Part shown: positions 44,240 to 53,082 of the stretch, in pieces | How positions within the stretch are numbered: the stretch's first letter is position 1 | Layout: each line of letters opens with the position of its first letter | Origin: Bog-950 sp046329495 | GTDB taxonomy: Bacteria; Bacteroidota; Bacteroidia; Chitinophagales; LD1 | Length of the DNA stretch: 64,000 bases | Direction of reading: 5' to 3' | NCBI GenBank assembly: GCA_046329495.1 | Contig: JAXLUO010000001.1 | Coordinates: forward strand, 496,001-560,000 | Notes under the pieces: generated by a model | The model's database searches: none | What the model saw: only the letters and a program-made list of their open reading frames with translations | What the model was told of the DNA's origin: nothing | Translations under genes and position numbers: made by a program

Positions 44240-45079
44240 ATGTATAACCTGTTTCGATTTTTATTAAGGTATTACCTGCTCCTGCTGTTTCTGGCGCTGG
44301 AGGGGTTCTGCTTTTACCTGATTTACCGAAACAGTAAGTATCATGAAGTAATGTTTGTAACGGCAGCTAATAATGTAAACGGAAAAGTGTTTACAGTTTA
44401 CAGCGAAACTTCAGGGTATTTGCATCTGCGCAGTGTAAATGATAGTCTGGCAGCAGAAAATGCAGCCTTGCGGGCACAACTGCTCGATTCAAAATATGAT
44501 AACAGGATTGATTCGGGAAGGCTATTTGACACTATAGGGCGGTATGTACAAACTTACAATTACATATCGGCACATGTTATCCGCAACTCGGTAAGTCAAA
44601 CCACCAACTATCTTTTCCTTGACCGTGGCAGCAAACAGGGCATCATGAAGCAGATGGGGGTGATATGCCCTAACGGCATAGTGGGTCAAGTGGTAGGCGT
44701 TACTGAAAATTATGCCTCTGTAATGAGTGTATTAAGCGACCAGTTTAAGGTAAGTGCTAAGTTCAAAAACAGCGATTACTTTGGCAACCTGCACTGGACC
44801 GGCGGAAACGTAACTACTGCTGTGCTCGAGAACATACCTAAACATGCTACGGTTAAGGTGGGCGATACGGTTGTAACTTCAGGCTACTCATTGCTTTTCC
44901 CGAAAAACATCATGGTAGGAATAGTAGATAAGGTGGGGGCTATACCCGAGCGTAATTTCCTGGATGTTCGAGTGAGGCTTTCAACTGACTTTGGGAACCT
45001 GAATTATGTATATATAGTGAACAACATGAAGCGTGCCGAAATGCAACAGTTTGATACGCTCGTAATTAAAGAAAAATGA
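44240..45079 (+). CDS. mreC: Rod shape-determining protein MreC
   Basis: 279 residues. One N-terminal transmembrane helix (about 8-28), a short coiled coil (about 70-95) and a periplasmic double beta-barrel domain with FLDRGSKQGIMKQMGVICPNGIVGQVV and KVGDTVVTSGYS. MreC links MreB to PBP2 and activates it. It starts 75 bp after mreB and overlaps mreD by 4 bp (ATGA). Confidence 0.96.
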   Translation: MYNLFRFLLRYYLLLLFLALEGFCFYLIYRNSKYHEVMFVTAANNVNGKVFTVYSETSGYLHLRSVNDSLAAENAALRAQLLDSKYDNRIDSGRLFDTIGRYVQTYNYISAHVIRNSVSQTTNYLFLDRGSKQGIMKQMGVICPNGIVGQVVGVTENYASVMSVLSDQFKVSAKFKNSDYFGNLHWTGGNVTTAVLENIPKHATVKVGDTVVTSGYSLLFPKNIMVGIVDKVGAIPERNFLDVRVRLSTDFGNLNYVYIVNNMKRAEMQQFDTLVIKEK

Positions 45080-45597
45080 TCAGCCAAATACCCATTAATC
45101 TCTTTCGGTTCATGCTGCTGTTAATGGCGCAGGTAATGGTGTTCAGTAACATCCAGGTTAGTCCGTTTATCAACCTTTACATTTTTCCATTATTTGTGTT
45201 GTTGCTACCTTTTGAAACACCCCGCTGGTTGTTAATGGTATTGGGCATGGCTGCCGGTTTGGTGCTCGATTTCTTTTTAGGCAGCATGGGTATGCACGCT
45301 GCTGCAGGCTTGTTATTGGGGTATGTTCGGCCATTAGTTATTTCGGTTATTACACCAAAGGGCAGTGAGTTTGAAATCAGTCCGAACATTTTTGCGCAGG
45401 GGCCAACCTGGTTTTTAATTTATACCAGCGTAGCAAGTTTAATTTACCTGGGTTTTTACTTTTTGATAGAGGCCGGCACATTTCACAACTTTCTGTGGCT
45501 ATTGCTGCGCATATTTAGTAGCACGGTGCTATCGGTTTTGTTAATGATTGTTTTTCTCTTCATCCTATCATCGAAAAAGAAGAGAAGATTTGCGTAA
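45076..45597 (+). CDS. mreD: Rod shape-determining protein MreD
   Basis: 173 residues with five to six hydrophobic helices and family-like segments FINLYIFPLFVLLLPFETPRW and LVLDFFLGSMGMHAAAG. Inner-membrane partner of MreC in the elongation complex. The start overlaps the mreC stop and mrdA follows 20 bp later. Confidence 0.93.
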   Translation: MISQIPINLFRFMLLLMAQVMVFSNIQVSPFINLYIFPLFVLLLPFETPRWLLMVLGMAAGLVLDFFLGSMGMHAAAGLLLGYVRPLVISVITPKGSEFEISPNIFAQGPTWFLIYTSVASLIYLGFYFLIEAGTFHNFLWLLLRIFSSTVLSVLLMIVFLFILSSKKKRRFA

Positions 45598-45617
45598 GTT
45601 CAGTTTAAGGAGTTGTT

Positions 45618-47519
45618 GTGAGTTCAAAGGACCTCTATAAAAACCGTTACCGGGTAATTCAAATCATCATCGTTTCATTTGCGGCGGTGTTTGTAGCACG
45701 CTTGTTTTTTTTGCAGGTGGTTAGCAACAAATACGCCAACATGGCTAAAAACAATGCCATTAAGGAAGTTGATGTGTATCCAACAAGGGGGCCTGTTTAC
45801 GACCGCAACGGCGAACCTATCGTGTTTAACGAATCTATTTATGATTTGGTTGTTATACCGCGACAGGCAAAGGGTTGCGACACAGCCAAGCTATGTGAGC
45901 TACTGGGCATTACACTCGATGATTTTAAAAAGCGTTTCGTAGAAATGGAACGCCAAAAAGGCCCTGGCTATGGAAGGGTGCCCAATGTTTTTTACAAGCA
46001 GCTTTCGCAAAAGGATTTTTCACGCTTACAGGAATTTATGCATTTGTTCCCGGGTTTTTATGGGCAGGTGCGTAGTGTTCGCAAATACCCGCATAAAGTG
46101 GCCGCTACAATTTTAGGTGATATCGGCGAGGTGGATGACAGGCAGATTAAGGAAAGCAGCGGGTATTATAAGCCCGGCGATTATGTGGGCAAGAGTGGAA
46201 TTGAAAAAGTATACGAAAAGGAATTGGGTGGCAAACGCGGCAAGCGGTTGGTTTTCTTTGACGTTTATAATAAGGAGGCAGGTAGTTTTGCTAATGGGGA
46301 ATTAGATACACCGGCCGTTGCCGGAGACAAACTGATTACTACGCTGGATATTGATTTACAGGAGTATGGTGAAAGGTTAATGGCTAATAAAAAAGGTAGT
46401 GTGGTGGCAATAGAACCGCATACCGGCGAAATTTTGGCCATGATCAGCAGTCCGTCCTACGACCCGAATTTGCTTTGCGGAGCGGTGCGGGGAGAGAACT
46501 TTAAAGCCCTGCTTACCGATTCATTACTGCCTTTGTATTCACGTCCTACGCTGGCCACCTATCCACCCGGCTCATCTTTTAAACCGGTAGTTGGTTTGAT
46601 AGCATTAACCGAGGGTGTGCAAGGGGTGGAATATACCGTGCCTTGTAACGGGGTTTATTTGTTCGCAGGCCTGGTGTTACATTGCTCGCACCACCACCCT
46701 ACCCCTACAAACATTATGTATGCATTGCAGCAATCCTGCAACCCGTATTTCTGGCAAACTTTCCGTAATACAATCGAAAGCCGGCAATATAAAGACATAC
46801 ATGAGATTTACTCAAAATGGATAACCTATTGCAACAGTTTTGGTTTAGGCGTTAAAACAGGAATTGATTTACCCAGCGAATCGTCGGGCAACATTCCGTC
46901 AATTAAGTACTTTGATAAAATGTATGGTAAAACCGGATGGCACTCTTCCACCATCATCTCATTAGGGATTGGCCAGGGCGAGATCCTGACTACACCTTTA
47001 CAGATGGCAAACATTTATGCAACTATTGCCAATAAGGGTTATTGGATAACGCCGCATGTGGTGAAAAAAATTACCGACCCTGTAACCGGTAAAGATGTAA
47101 CCCATGAGTACGCACGCCACGAGAGTTTAATTGACAAGCAATATTTTGACCCGGTAATTCAGGGTCTTTTTCAGGTGGTGGAGGCCGGTACGGCACGGTC
47201 AGCGCATGTAGATGGTATTACCATGTGCGGTAAAACCGGTACTGCCCAGAACCCCCATGGCGATAACCACTCGATGTTTGCAGGGTTTGCCCCCAAAGAC
47301 GATCCTAAAATAGCCATAGCCGTGGTGGTTGAAAACGGCGGATATGGAGCGGAGTTTGCCGCCCCAATTGCTACTTTGATGGTAGAGAAATATTTGAATG
47401 ACACCATTCAAACTAAGCGATTACCTATACAGCAAAAGATGTACGATGGTAATCTGTTGAAGAAATACGGTATAAGCGTAAATAAGTCGGCTTTGTTAAA
47501 CAGCAGCGGCGAAGAATAA
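45618..47519 (+). CDS. mrdA: Penicillin-binding protein 2 (elongasome transpeptidase)
   Basis: 633 residues. Short cytoplasmic tail, one transmembrane helix (about 14-33), PBP dimerisation domain, and transpeptidase domain with SxxK active serine in YPPGSSFKP, SCN motif (QQSCNPYF) and KTG motif (CGKTGTAQNP). It cross-links peptidoglycan during elongation together with RodA. GTG 45618 is the start; it is preceded by aaggag 5 nt upstream, a Shine-Dalgarno-like sequence rare in this phylum. The stop overlaps rodA by one base (TAATG). Confidence 0.96.
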   Translation: MSSKDLYKNRYRVIQIIIVSFAAVFVARLFFLQVVSNKYANMAKNNAIKEVDVYPTRGPVYDRNGEPIVFNESIYDLVVIPRQAKGCDTAKLCELLGITLDDFKKRFVEMERQKGPGYGRVPNVFYKQLSQKDFSRLQEFMHLFPGFYGQVRSVRKYPHKVAATILGDIGEVDDRQIKESSGYYKPGDYVGKSGIEKVYEKELGGKRGKRLVFFDVYNKEAGSFANGELDTPAVAGDKLITTLDIDLQEYGERLMANKKGSVVAIEPHTGEILAMISSPSYDPNLLCGAVRGENFKALLTDSLLPLYSRPTLATYPPGSSFKPVVGLIALTEGVQGVEYTVPCNGVYLFAGLVLHCSHHHPTPTNIMYALQQSCNPYFWQTFRNTIESRQYKDIHEIYSKWITYCNSFGLGVKTGIDLPSESSGNIPSIKYFDKMYGKTGWHSSTIISLGIGQGEILTTPLQMANIYATIANKGYWITPHVVKKITDPVTGKDVTHEYARHESLIDKQYFDPVIQGLFQVVEAGTARSAHVDGITMCGKTGTAQNPHGDNHSMFAGFAPKDDPKIAIAVVVENGGYGAEFAAPIATLMVEKYLNDTIQTKRLPIQQKMYDGNLLKKYGISVNKSALLNSSGEE

Positions 47520-48802
47520 TGGCAAGACAGGAAAGCATAGCGGGTAAAATTGACTGGATAACGGTGTTTATCTATATGCTGCTGGTATTCATCGGCTGGC
47601 TGGCCATTTATAGCTCTGCCTACTCCGAAGAAAGCCAATCGCTTTTTGATTCCTCAATAAATGCAGGCAAACAATTTCGCTGGATGATTGCATCGGGTGT
47701 TTTGGCCTTTGTAGTACTGATAGTTGATTCGCGTTTTTATACCACGTTTGCCTACATTCTGTTTTTAGTCATTCTGTTGTTTGTAATGTCAGTTTTTGTG
47801 CTTGGCGCTAAAGTAAAAGGGCAGGCTAACTGGATACGTTTCGGAGGTTTTCAGATGCAGCCCAGTGAATTGGCTAAGTTGGGCGTGGCGCTTGCTATGT
47901 CTAAATATCTTTCTACGCTTAATGTAGATATCCGTAGGTGGCGGGATAAGTGGAAGGCATTTGCCATCATCGGTTTGCCTATGGTAATTGTACTGGCACA
48001 AGGCGATACCGGACAGGCTATTGTGTTTGTTGCCTTTGTGCTGGTATTGTTTCGCGATGGATTGGAAAGCTACTTTTTAATTATAGGAGCTGCCTTAGCA
48101 GTATTGTCGGTTTTGGCCCTGTTGGCCTCTGGCACCCTGCTCTTCGGTGTGCAATCTAAATTTGTGCTGGTAGCAGCCCTGGCAGTTGTAGCGTTGGCCC
48201 TTATTTATTTCAATTTCAAAAGCAGGAAAACGGTAGTAGTGGTAGCTGCAGTTCTTATGTTCTCAGTGGCTTATATCTTTTCGGTTGATTATGTTTTCCA
48301 AAAATTAAAACCGCACCAACGCGATCGTATCAATGTATTATTAGGCAGGCAGGTAGAAGAAGGGGCAGACTGGAATGTAAAGCAATCTATAATAGCCATC
48401 GGCTCAGGTGGAGTAATTGGTAAGGGATATTTGCAAGGCACACAAACCCGCCTAAAATATGTACCTGAACAAAGTACCGACTTTATCTTTAGTTCTATTG
48501 GCGAGGAGTTTGGCTTTTTAGGTAGTGCTTTTCTAATTCTATTGTATATCGGGTTGTTCTATCGTCTGCTTTTTCTGGCAGAACGACAGCGTTCGAAATT
48601 CAGTCGTATCTATGGCTATAGTGTTGCTTCTATTTTGTTTTTCCACTTTATGGTAAACATCGGCATGGCCATTGGTGTAGCGCCTGTAATCGGTATTCCG
48701 TTACCTTTTGTTAGCTATGGGGGAACGGCGTTGCTCTCGTTCACGTTGCTTCTCTTTATCTTCATTCGCCTCGATACCCAGCGCTTTGATGTAATGAGAT
48801 AA
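47519..48802 (+). CDS. rodA: RodA, SEDS glycosyltransferase
   Basis: 427 residues with about ten transmembrane helices. SEDS signatures include GGFQMQPSELAKLG, KYVPEQSTDFIFSSIGEEFG (the catalytic Asp-region loop) and GIPLPFVSYGGTALLSF near the C-terminus. It polymerises lipid II during side-wall growth with PBP2. Slightly longer than E. coli RodA because of a central insert around residues 175-255 with two extra hydrophobic stretches, common in Bacteroidota. Last gene of the mre operon. Confidence 0.96.
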   Translation: MARQESIAGKIDWITVFIYMLLVFIGWLAIYSSAYSEESQSLFDSSINAGKQFRWMIASGVLAFVVLIVDSRFYTTFAYILFLVILLFVMSVFVLGAKVKGQANWIRFGGFQMQPSELAKLGVALAMSKYLSTLNVDIRRWRDKWKAFAIIGLPMVIVLAQGDTGQAIVFVAFVLVLFRDGLESYFLIIGAALAVLSVLALLASGTLLFGVQSKFVLVAALAVVALALIYFNFKSRKTVVVVAAVLMFSVAYIFSVDYVFQKLKPHQRDRINVLLGRQVEEGADWNVKQSIIAIGSGGVIGKGYLQGTQTRLKYVPEQSTDFIFSSIGEEFGFLGSAFLILLYIGLFYRLLFLAERQRSKFSRIYGYSVASILFFHFMVNIGMAIGVAPVIGIPLPFVSYGGTALLSFTLLLFIFIRLDTQRFDVMR

Positions 48803-48830
48803 AAAAATCCCGCCCCTAAATGGGGCGGGA
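48801..48830 (-). terminator. Terminator downstream of the PspC gene and rodA
   Basis: A 9-bp perfect stem (tcccgcccc / ggggcggga). On the minus strand it is followed by ttttttt, so it ends the PspC transcript; the same hairpin may also stop rodA. Confidence 0.8.
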
Positions 48831-48907
48831 CCAACCAACTGCGTGTGCGATAACCACTTAACGCAAACTCGGCGTGCTTCGCGCAAGAAGCGCAGCCGGG
48901 CAGTTAT

Positions 48908-50653
48908 TTAATTATCCAGTTTATCCTGAGCGGCATCTATTTTATCCTGCATGCGCTCCATTTTACGTTCCAATTTTTCCTGCTGTTCTTCCATTTTGCG
49001 CTCTAACTTATCCTGTTTGTCTTCCAGCTTGCTTTCGTCATCGGTACGGAAATGGTTTTCACCTTTTATGCATTTTACCGCGCCATTTTCAACGGTCCAG
49101 GTGGTATTGGCAAAACGGGTATCGTTGTAAGCGCTGTTGCCGCGCACAACAGCATACCAGCGATCAATATTATCAGCAAAGCTTATTTTCTTGCCTTCGG
49201 GTATCAGCAGTAACAATTTAGCGCGCTGAAAGCGAAGCTTGCCTGTTTTAGCCATTTCCAGGTAGGCCGGCAGGTTCAGCACGGAATCTTTCTGCACCCC
49301 GTGGTAAGGGGTTAAAGCTGTGTTTTGTAAAGCGTCGCGCTTGTTGCGGCCACGGGCAGAGATAGATGTTTGCAGATAAAAGCTGCTATCAGGCGATACG
49401 CCTAATTCCAGGTTAGGCTCATCCACCGGAATGCTGTTCATGTTGCTGATGTCTTCATCATTAAACATAATGCCATCCCAGCTTACGTCGTAGTTAAAGC
49501 CGTCATCTTCTGCAGGAGCTTTTAAGCCCGAAGAGTCGGTTAATACTACTAACAGATTATTATTTGCCGGTGTAGTAAGGGCCACCCGTTCGGTAGTAGT
49601 TGTGCCAACCTTGTATTCGCGGAAGATGCGCACACCGGCAACCAATAGCATAATGGTGCCAACCAACCATACTAAAGATAGCGTTCCGCTTAACCAGCGC
49701 ACATGCGTGCGTTTACCGAATATTAAGCGCAGGGCTGTGTACAGTAAACCTATTATTGGTGCTGTTACAAACAGCATTAAGCCAATTTTGAGCAGTGTTA
49801 CAGTTCCCGGATTGGCAACGATAAGTTCCGGCGCTTCGGTTAAAAACATGTTACCGGCAATAGAAACTCCAAATAAGCCGGCCAACAAGGCGAATAATAT
49901 TATGAGGCCAATAACGATGAAGAAGGCAAGAATTATTTTACCAAATACCTTTATGATAGCTACTGCTACTTCTCCCAGTCTTTCAAAGAACGTTTTGTCC
50001 TTAACAATGCCGCGCATGCTGTCGGCTGCGCGGTTGGCGGCTTCCTTTACTTCCTTCTCGATAGTTTTGATGTTAACGGGTTCACCGCGCATCTGTAGTT
50101 TTTCCGAAGGCGTTTCGGCCGTTGGAATTACAATCATCAGCAGGAAGTAAATCAGTAAGATCGTTCCAAAACTTACAAAGCAAAGCAGAATAACTGCTAA
50201 ACGTAACCAGGTAGGATCATCGATACCAAAATAGTGGCACAAACCAGCTATTACACCGGCAACACGCTTATCATCAGGGTCACGGAATAAACGCTTCTTA
50301 ACAGTACCATCAGTTGCATAAGCATAACTGGTGCTGCCGGTTGTAGTTGTCTGCGCTTCTTCTTTCGCAGCCTGTGTTGCAGGTTCGTCATCGCCGGCTA
50401 TGTCTTCGGGTTTGCCCATTATAGCTATAACAGCCTCTACGTCCTCGGCGCTTATTACTTCTTTACGTCCGTTTAGGCGTTGGTTAAGCATTTCGCCGAT
50501 ACGGCTCTCGATGTCGCTAATTATTTCGTCGCGTTCGGCCTGGTTGCTGAATTTGCGCTTCAGGGTTTCCAGGTACGTATGCAGGGCTTCAAAGGCGTTC
50601 TCATCCATTATAAAGGCCATGCCGCCAAGGTTAACATTTATGGTCTTTTTCAT
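48908..50653 (-). CDS. PspC-domain membrane protein
   Basis: 581 residues from ATG 50653 (MKKTINVNLGG), which lies one base after the PadR stop; the frame continues 9 codons upstream within padR. An N-terminal soluble segment (1-95; DIESRIGEMLNQRL) leads to a PspC domain (about 115-175; RDPDDKRVAGVIAGLCHYFGIDDPTWLRLAV, in part), four more transmembrane helices, an extracytoplasmic region of beta strands and a C-terminal Lys/Glu coiled coil. PspC proteins are envelope-stress sensors; in Bacteroidota they are often paired with a PadR repressor. The coupled PadR gene upstream suggests transcriptional control of this membrane protein by it (inference). Confidence 0.9.
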   Translation of the reverse strand: MKKTINVNLGGMAFIMDENAFEALHTYLETLKRKFSNQAERDEIISDIESRIGEMLNQRLNGRKEVISAEDVEAVIAIMGKPEDIAGDDEPATQAAKEEAQTTTTGSTSYAYATDGTVKKRLFRDPDDKRVAGVIAGLCHYFGIDDPTWLRLAVILLCFVSFGTILLIYFLLMIVIPTAETPSEKLQMRGEPVNIKTIEKEVKEAANRAADSMRGIVKDKTFFERLGEVAVAIIKVFGKIILAFFIVIGLIILFALLAGLFGVSIAGNMFLTEAPELIVANPGTVTLLKIGLMLFVTAPIIGLLYTALRLIFGKRTHVRWLSGTLSLVWLVGTIMLLVAGVRIFREYKVGTTTTERVALTTPANNNLLVVLTDSSGLKAPAEDDGFNYDVSWDGIMFNDEDISNMNSIPVDEPNLELGVSPDSSFYLQTSISARGRNKRDALQNTALTPYHGVQKDSVLNLPAYLEMAKTGKLRFQRAKLLLLIPEGKKISFADNIDRWYAVVRGNSAYNDTRFANTTWTVENGAVKCIKGENHFRTDDESKLEDKQDKLERKMEEQQEKLERKMERMQDKIDAAQDKLDN

Positions 50654-50654
50654 T

Positions 50655-50996
50655 TCAGTTGGTTTTTGCGTTTTGTTCAATTATTTGATTTACTGAGTCG
50701 GTCAATTCCTTCCACCCGTCTATTAGTTCTTTCAGAAAAACCTTACCATCATCGGTAAGTGTAAAGTATTTGCGGGGTGGGCCGCTTTGACTTTCTACCC
50801 AGCGGTAGCTGAGCAGTCCATCATTTTTAAGGCGTGTTAGCAGTGGATACAGGGTTCCTTCCACCACCAGTAAGCGGGCATTCTTCATTTTCTCAATTAT
50901 CTCGGTTGGGTAATGTTCGCCATCCGATAAAATGGATAGGATGCAAAACTCTAACACCCCTTTCCGCATCTGCGCCTTTGTATTTTCGATATTCAT
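50655..50996 (-). CDS. PadR family transcriptional regulator
   Basis: 113 residues, the short PadR-s2 type. A winged-helix DNA-binding domain (KGVLEFCILSILSDGEHYPTEII, LLVVEGTLYPLLTRLKNDGLL, RKYFTLTDDGKVFL) and a short C-terminal dimer helix. PadR proteins usually repress the adjacent genes and respond to small molecules or envelope stress. It is co-transcribed with the PspC gene, its probable target. The start ATG 50996 follows an aggaggg sequence 4 nt upstream, an almost perfect Shine-Dalgarno site that is exceptional in this phylum. Confidence 0.93.
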   Translation of the reverse strand: MNIENTKAQMRKGVLEFCILSILSDGEHYPTEIIEKMKNARLLVVEGTLYPLLTRLKNDGLLSYRWVESQSGPPRKYFTLTDDGKVFLKELIDGWKELTDSVNQIIEQNAKTN

Positions 50997-51000
50997 AATT

Positions 51001-51007
51001 CCCTCCT
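51001..51007 (-). promoter_or_regulatory. Strong Shine-Dalgarno site before padR
   Basis: The minus strand reads aggaggg, 4 nt before ATG 50996. Most other genes in the window lack any such site, in line with the known sequestration of the anti-SD in Bacteroidota ribosomes. Confidence 0.7.
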
Positions 51008-51040
51008 TTTTGTTTCTGTAAATTGTTTTTCGGGGAGTGC

Positions 51041-51502
51041 TTATTCAACACGGAAGTTGATTACCAGCACAAATTTTTCGTTATAGCCGGGGTTGTCCAC
51101 TTTAACGGTTTGCAGGGTTTGTTGCACATACTGCTTCAATTTTGGGTTACCGGTGTTGATCTCGTAAATGGTTACCGCACCTTCATCGCTAACCGATACC
51201 AGGGCTTTTACCACATTCAGTTCGCTGTTTTCGGTAATAAAAGAAGGGCAGGTAATGCTGCGGCTTAACTCGCGGCGCAATAATTCCTTAGCGGTCAGGC
51301 TTTTTTCGGCATTGGCTTTTGGAACTGGTTGTTCGGTAACCAAGCTGATGTAAACCACCTGTGTAGGTTCTTCAGCTACCGTTTCCTGTTGCGCATACTT
51401 TTTGTTAAAGGCTTCAAGGTTTGCCGAGCCGGCGGCGTTTGCAGACTTTACGGTTGTAAAGGTTAAGGCTGCAAGGGTTAAAAAGGTTGTGATGTTTTTC
51501 AT
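51041..51502 (-). CDS. Small secreted protein, unknown function
   Basis: 153 residues with a signal peptide (1-23, KSANAAG). No family recognised. The mature part has one Cys, an Ala/Glu-rich helix and a C-terminal strand-rich half (LNVVKALVSVSDEGAVTIYEIN, LVINFRVE) whose pattern resembles the C-terminal domain of TonB-type or related periplasmic proteins, without the diagnostic residues. A good promoter lies upstream (51541-51573). It is between the PadR-PspC pair and the DUF3078 gene and reads in the same direction as the former. Confidence 0.75.
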   Translation of the reverse strand: MKNITTFLTLAALTFTTVKSANAAGSANLEAFNKKYAQQETVAEEPTQVVYISLVTEQPVPKANAEKSLTAKELLRRELSRSITCPSFITENSELNVVKALVSVSDEGAVTIYEINTGNPKLKQYVQQTLQTVKVDNPGYNEKFVLVINFRVE

Positions 51503-51540
51503 TGTTTATGCTTTTATGTTTTACCATCTAATTGACGATG

Positions 51541-51573
51541 CAAAGATATATCCATCGGAAGGTATTATGCAAT
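51541..51573 (-). promoter_or_regulatory. Promoter of the 153-residue secreted protein gene
   Basis: On the minus strand ATTG (51573-51570), 21 nt, perfect TATCTTTG (51548-51541). The leader before ATG 51502 would be about 34 nt. Confidence 0.6.
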
Positions 51574-51713
51574 ACATAATACTATATTTTTTTCTTAGAA
51601 TTGAATAAGTAATTGATAATCAGTGAGAAAATTTTTTTAAGAGGTGTTGTCTAAAATGGCCAAATAGGCATTACGTATGTTGGAAGTCATAATCTGTAGC
51701 TTTTTATAAACTC

Positions 51714-51721
51714 TATTTTTG
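51714..51721 (+). promoter_or_regulatory. -7 box for the DUF3078 gene
   Basis: TATTTTTG, a perfect TAnnTTTG, containing TTG 51719 that an ORF finder takes as the start. Transcription would begin near 51726, before the true ATG 51740. Confidence 0.55.
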
Positions 51722-51739
51722 CGCAAAATCTACCGTGAT

Positions 51740-52912
51740 ATGAAAAAGTTTTTACCCGTGATGATGCTGGCCCTGTGCTTTAGTATGGCCACCTATAGTC
51801 AAACCGATACGATTAAACCAAAGGCCAAAGTGAAGCCTGTTTTGGGTGGTGATGGCATTTACCTGCGCGACAGCACCTGGAAGATTGGTGGCTTTGCCGG
51901 TGTAACTGTTAGCCAAACCGCCTTATACCAATGGGCGCCGGGTGGCAGCAATAACTTCTCGTTTTTGATAAGTGCCGGTGGGTATGCCAATTTTAAGAAG
52001 GGGCCACTTTTATGGGAAAACAGCCTTGACGTAAAATGGGGCATGGTGGCCAATGGCTTAATCCGTAAAGCCGCTCTGGCAAAGCGTAATTTTCAGAAGA
52101 ACATTGACCTGTTTGCTTTAAAGTCAAACTTTGGTTATCAGATCACTAAATCGTTGTATGCCTCGGCCAAGCTGGGTTTCGAGAGCCAGTTTAGCCGCAG
52201 CTATGATTATACCTTAACCGATACCAGCAATGGCCGCTACCGTAAGTACACTGTATCGAAATTTGCAGCGCCTGCGGTACTAACTATTGGTCCGGGTTTA
52301 ACGTGGAAACCGAAAGACTATTTCTCGTTGTTCTTCTCGCCTGTAGAAGGTAAAATGACCTTTGTAACCCCTGACGATGATGGCCGTGATACCACCACGG
52401 TTGCAGATGGCACCTTTACTGACCGTTATTATAGCGATGTGGACGAAACCCGATTTGGATTAAAACGCGGCAGCAGTTTTATGGGTGAACTGGGTTTAGA
52501 GCTGGATGCGGTATTTCAGAAGGACATTGTAAAGAATGTAAACTGGAAAAGCCATCTGAATGTTTTTGCCTCGTATCTGAATGCTAACTACAATACTCAG
52601 GTGCCCACCTATTTAACCGATATAGATTCGATGGTGGTGCAGAACATCAGCGATAAAACCAAGCATATACCGGTTATTAAATGGGATAATGACCTTGTGT
52701 TTAAGATCAACAAATTTTTGAGCGCTACTTTATCGTGCCGCTTTGTGTATCAATACAACGCTCAAACCCCGGTGGACCGCCGCAACAATAAAACCGGTGA
52801 AAAAACACCTGATGGCATTACCGACCTGGACAAGGTGGGCAAGCCTATTGTTAGTTATAACAAACTGCAGATTTTTGAACAATTTGGCATAGGCCTGGCG
52901 CTTAAATTCTAA
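51740..52912 (+). CDS. DUF3078 family outer-membrane-type protein
   Basis: 390 residues from ATG 51740, the start of the signal peptide (KKFLPVMMLALCFSMATYSQ). The DUF3078 pattern includes WKIGGFAGVTVSQTALYQWAPGG, KKGPLLWENSLDVKWGM and FSLFFSPVEGKMTFV. Its alternating strands look like an outer-membrane beta-barrel. DUF3078 proteins occur throughout Bacteroidota and their function is not known. A terminator follows, so it is monocistronic. Confidence 0.88.
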   Translation: MKKFLPVMMLALCFSMATYSQTDTIKPKAKVKPVLGGDGIYLRDSTWKIGGFAGVTVSQTALYQWAPGGSNNFSFLISAGGYANFKKGPLLWENSLDVKWGMVANGLIRKAALAKRNFQKNIDLFALKSNFGYQITKSLYASAKLGFESQFSRSYDYTLTDTSNGRYRKYTVSKFAAPAVLTIGPGLTWKPKDYFSLFFSPVEGKMTFVTPDDDGRDTTTVADGTFTDRYYSDVDETRFGLKRGSSFMGELGLELDAVFQKDIVKNVNWKSHLNVFASYLNANYNTQVPTYLTDIDSMVVQNISDKTKHIPVIKWDNDLVFKINKFLSATLSCRFVYQYNAQTPVDRRNNKTGEKTPDGITDLDKVGKPIVSYNKLQIFEQFGIGLALKF

Positions 52913-52943
52913 AAGCAACCGTTATTCTATTGCTACTTTGCAG

Positions 52944-52985
52944 GCTACCGCCGCAGAACAGTGGTTTTGCGGCGGTAGCTTTTTT
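52944..52985 (+). terminator. Terminator of the DUF3078 gene
   Basis: A 12-bp perfect stem (gctaccgccgca / tgcggcggtagc) followed by a T-run, 31 bp after the stop. Confidence 0.9.
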
Positions 52986-53053
52986 ATAAAGGAGCGCTCA
53001 TAAAACCGTGAAACGCTTAACAAAAATTGAATTTTAACAAATCGACTAAGGGC

Positions 53054-53061
53054 TACTTTTG
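53054..53061 (+). promoter_or_regulatory. -7 box of the Bat operon
   Basis: TACTTTTG, a perfect TAnnTTTG. It contains TTG 53059, which would falsely extend moxR by 8 codons. Transcription would begin near 53066. A TTG at 53027-53029 is 24 nt upstream, slightly beyond normal spacing for a -33 element. Confidence 0.6.
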
Positions 53062-53082
53062 TGGTCCTCTAAAAAAACTGCT

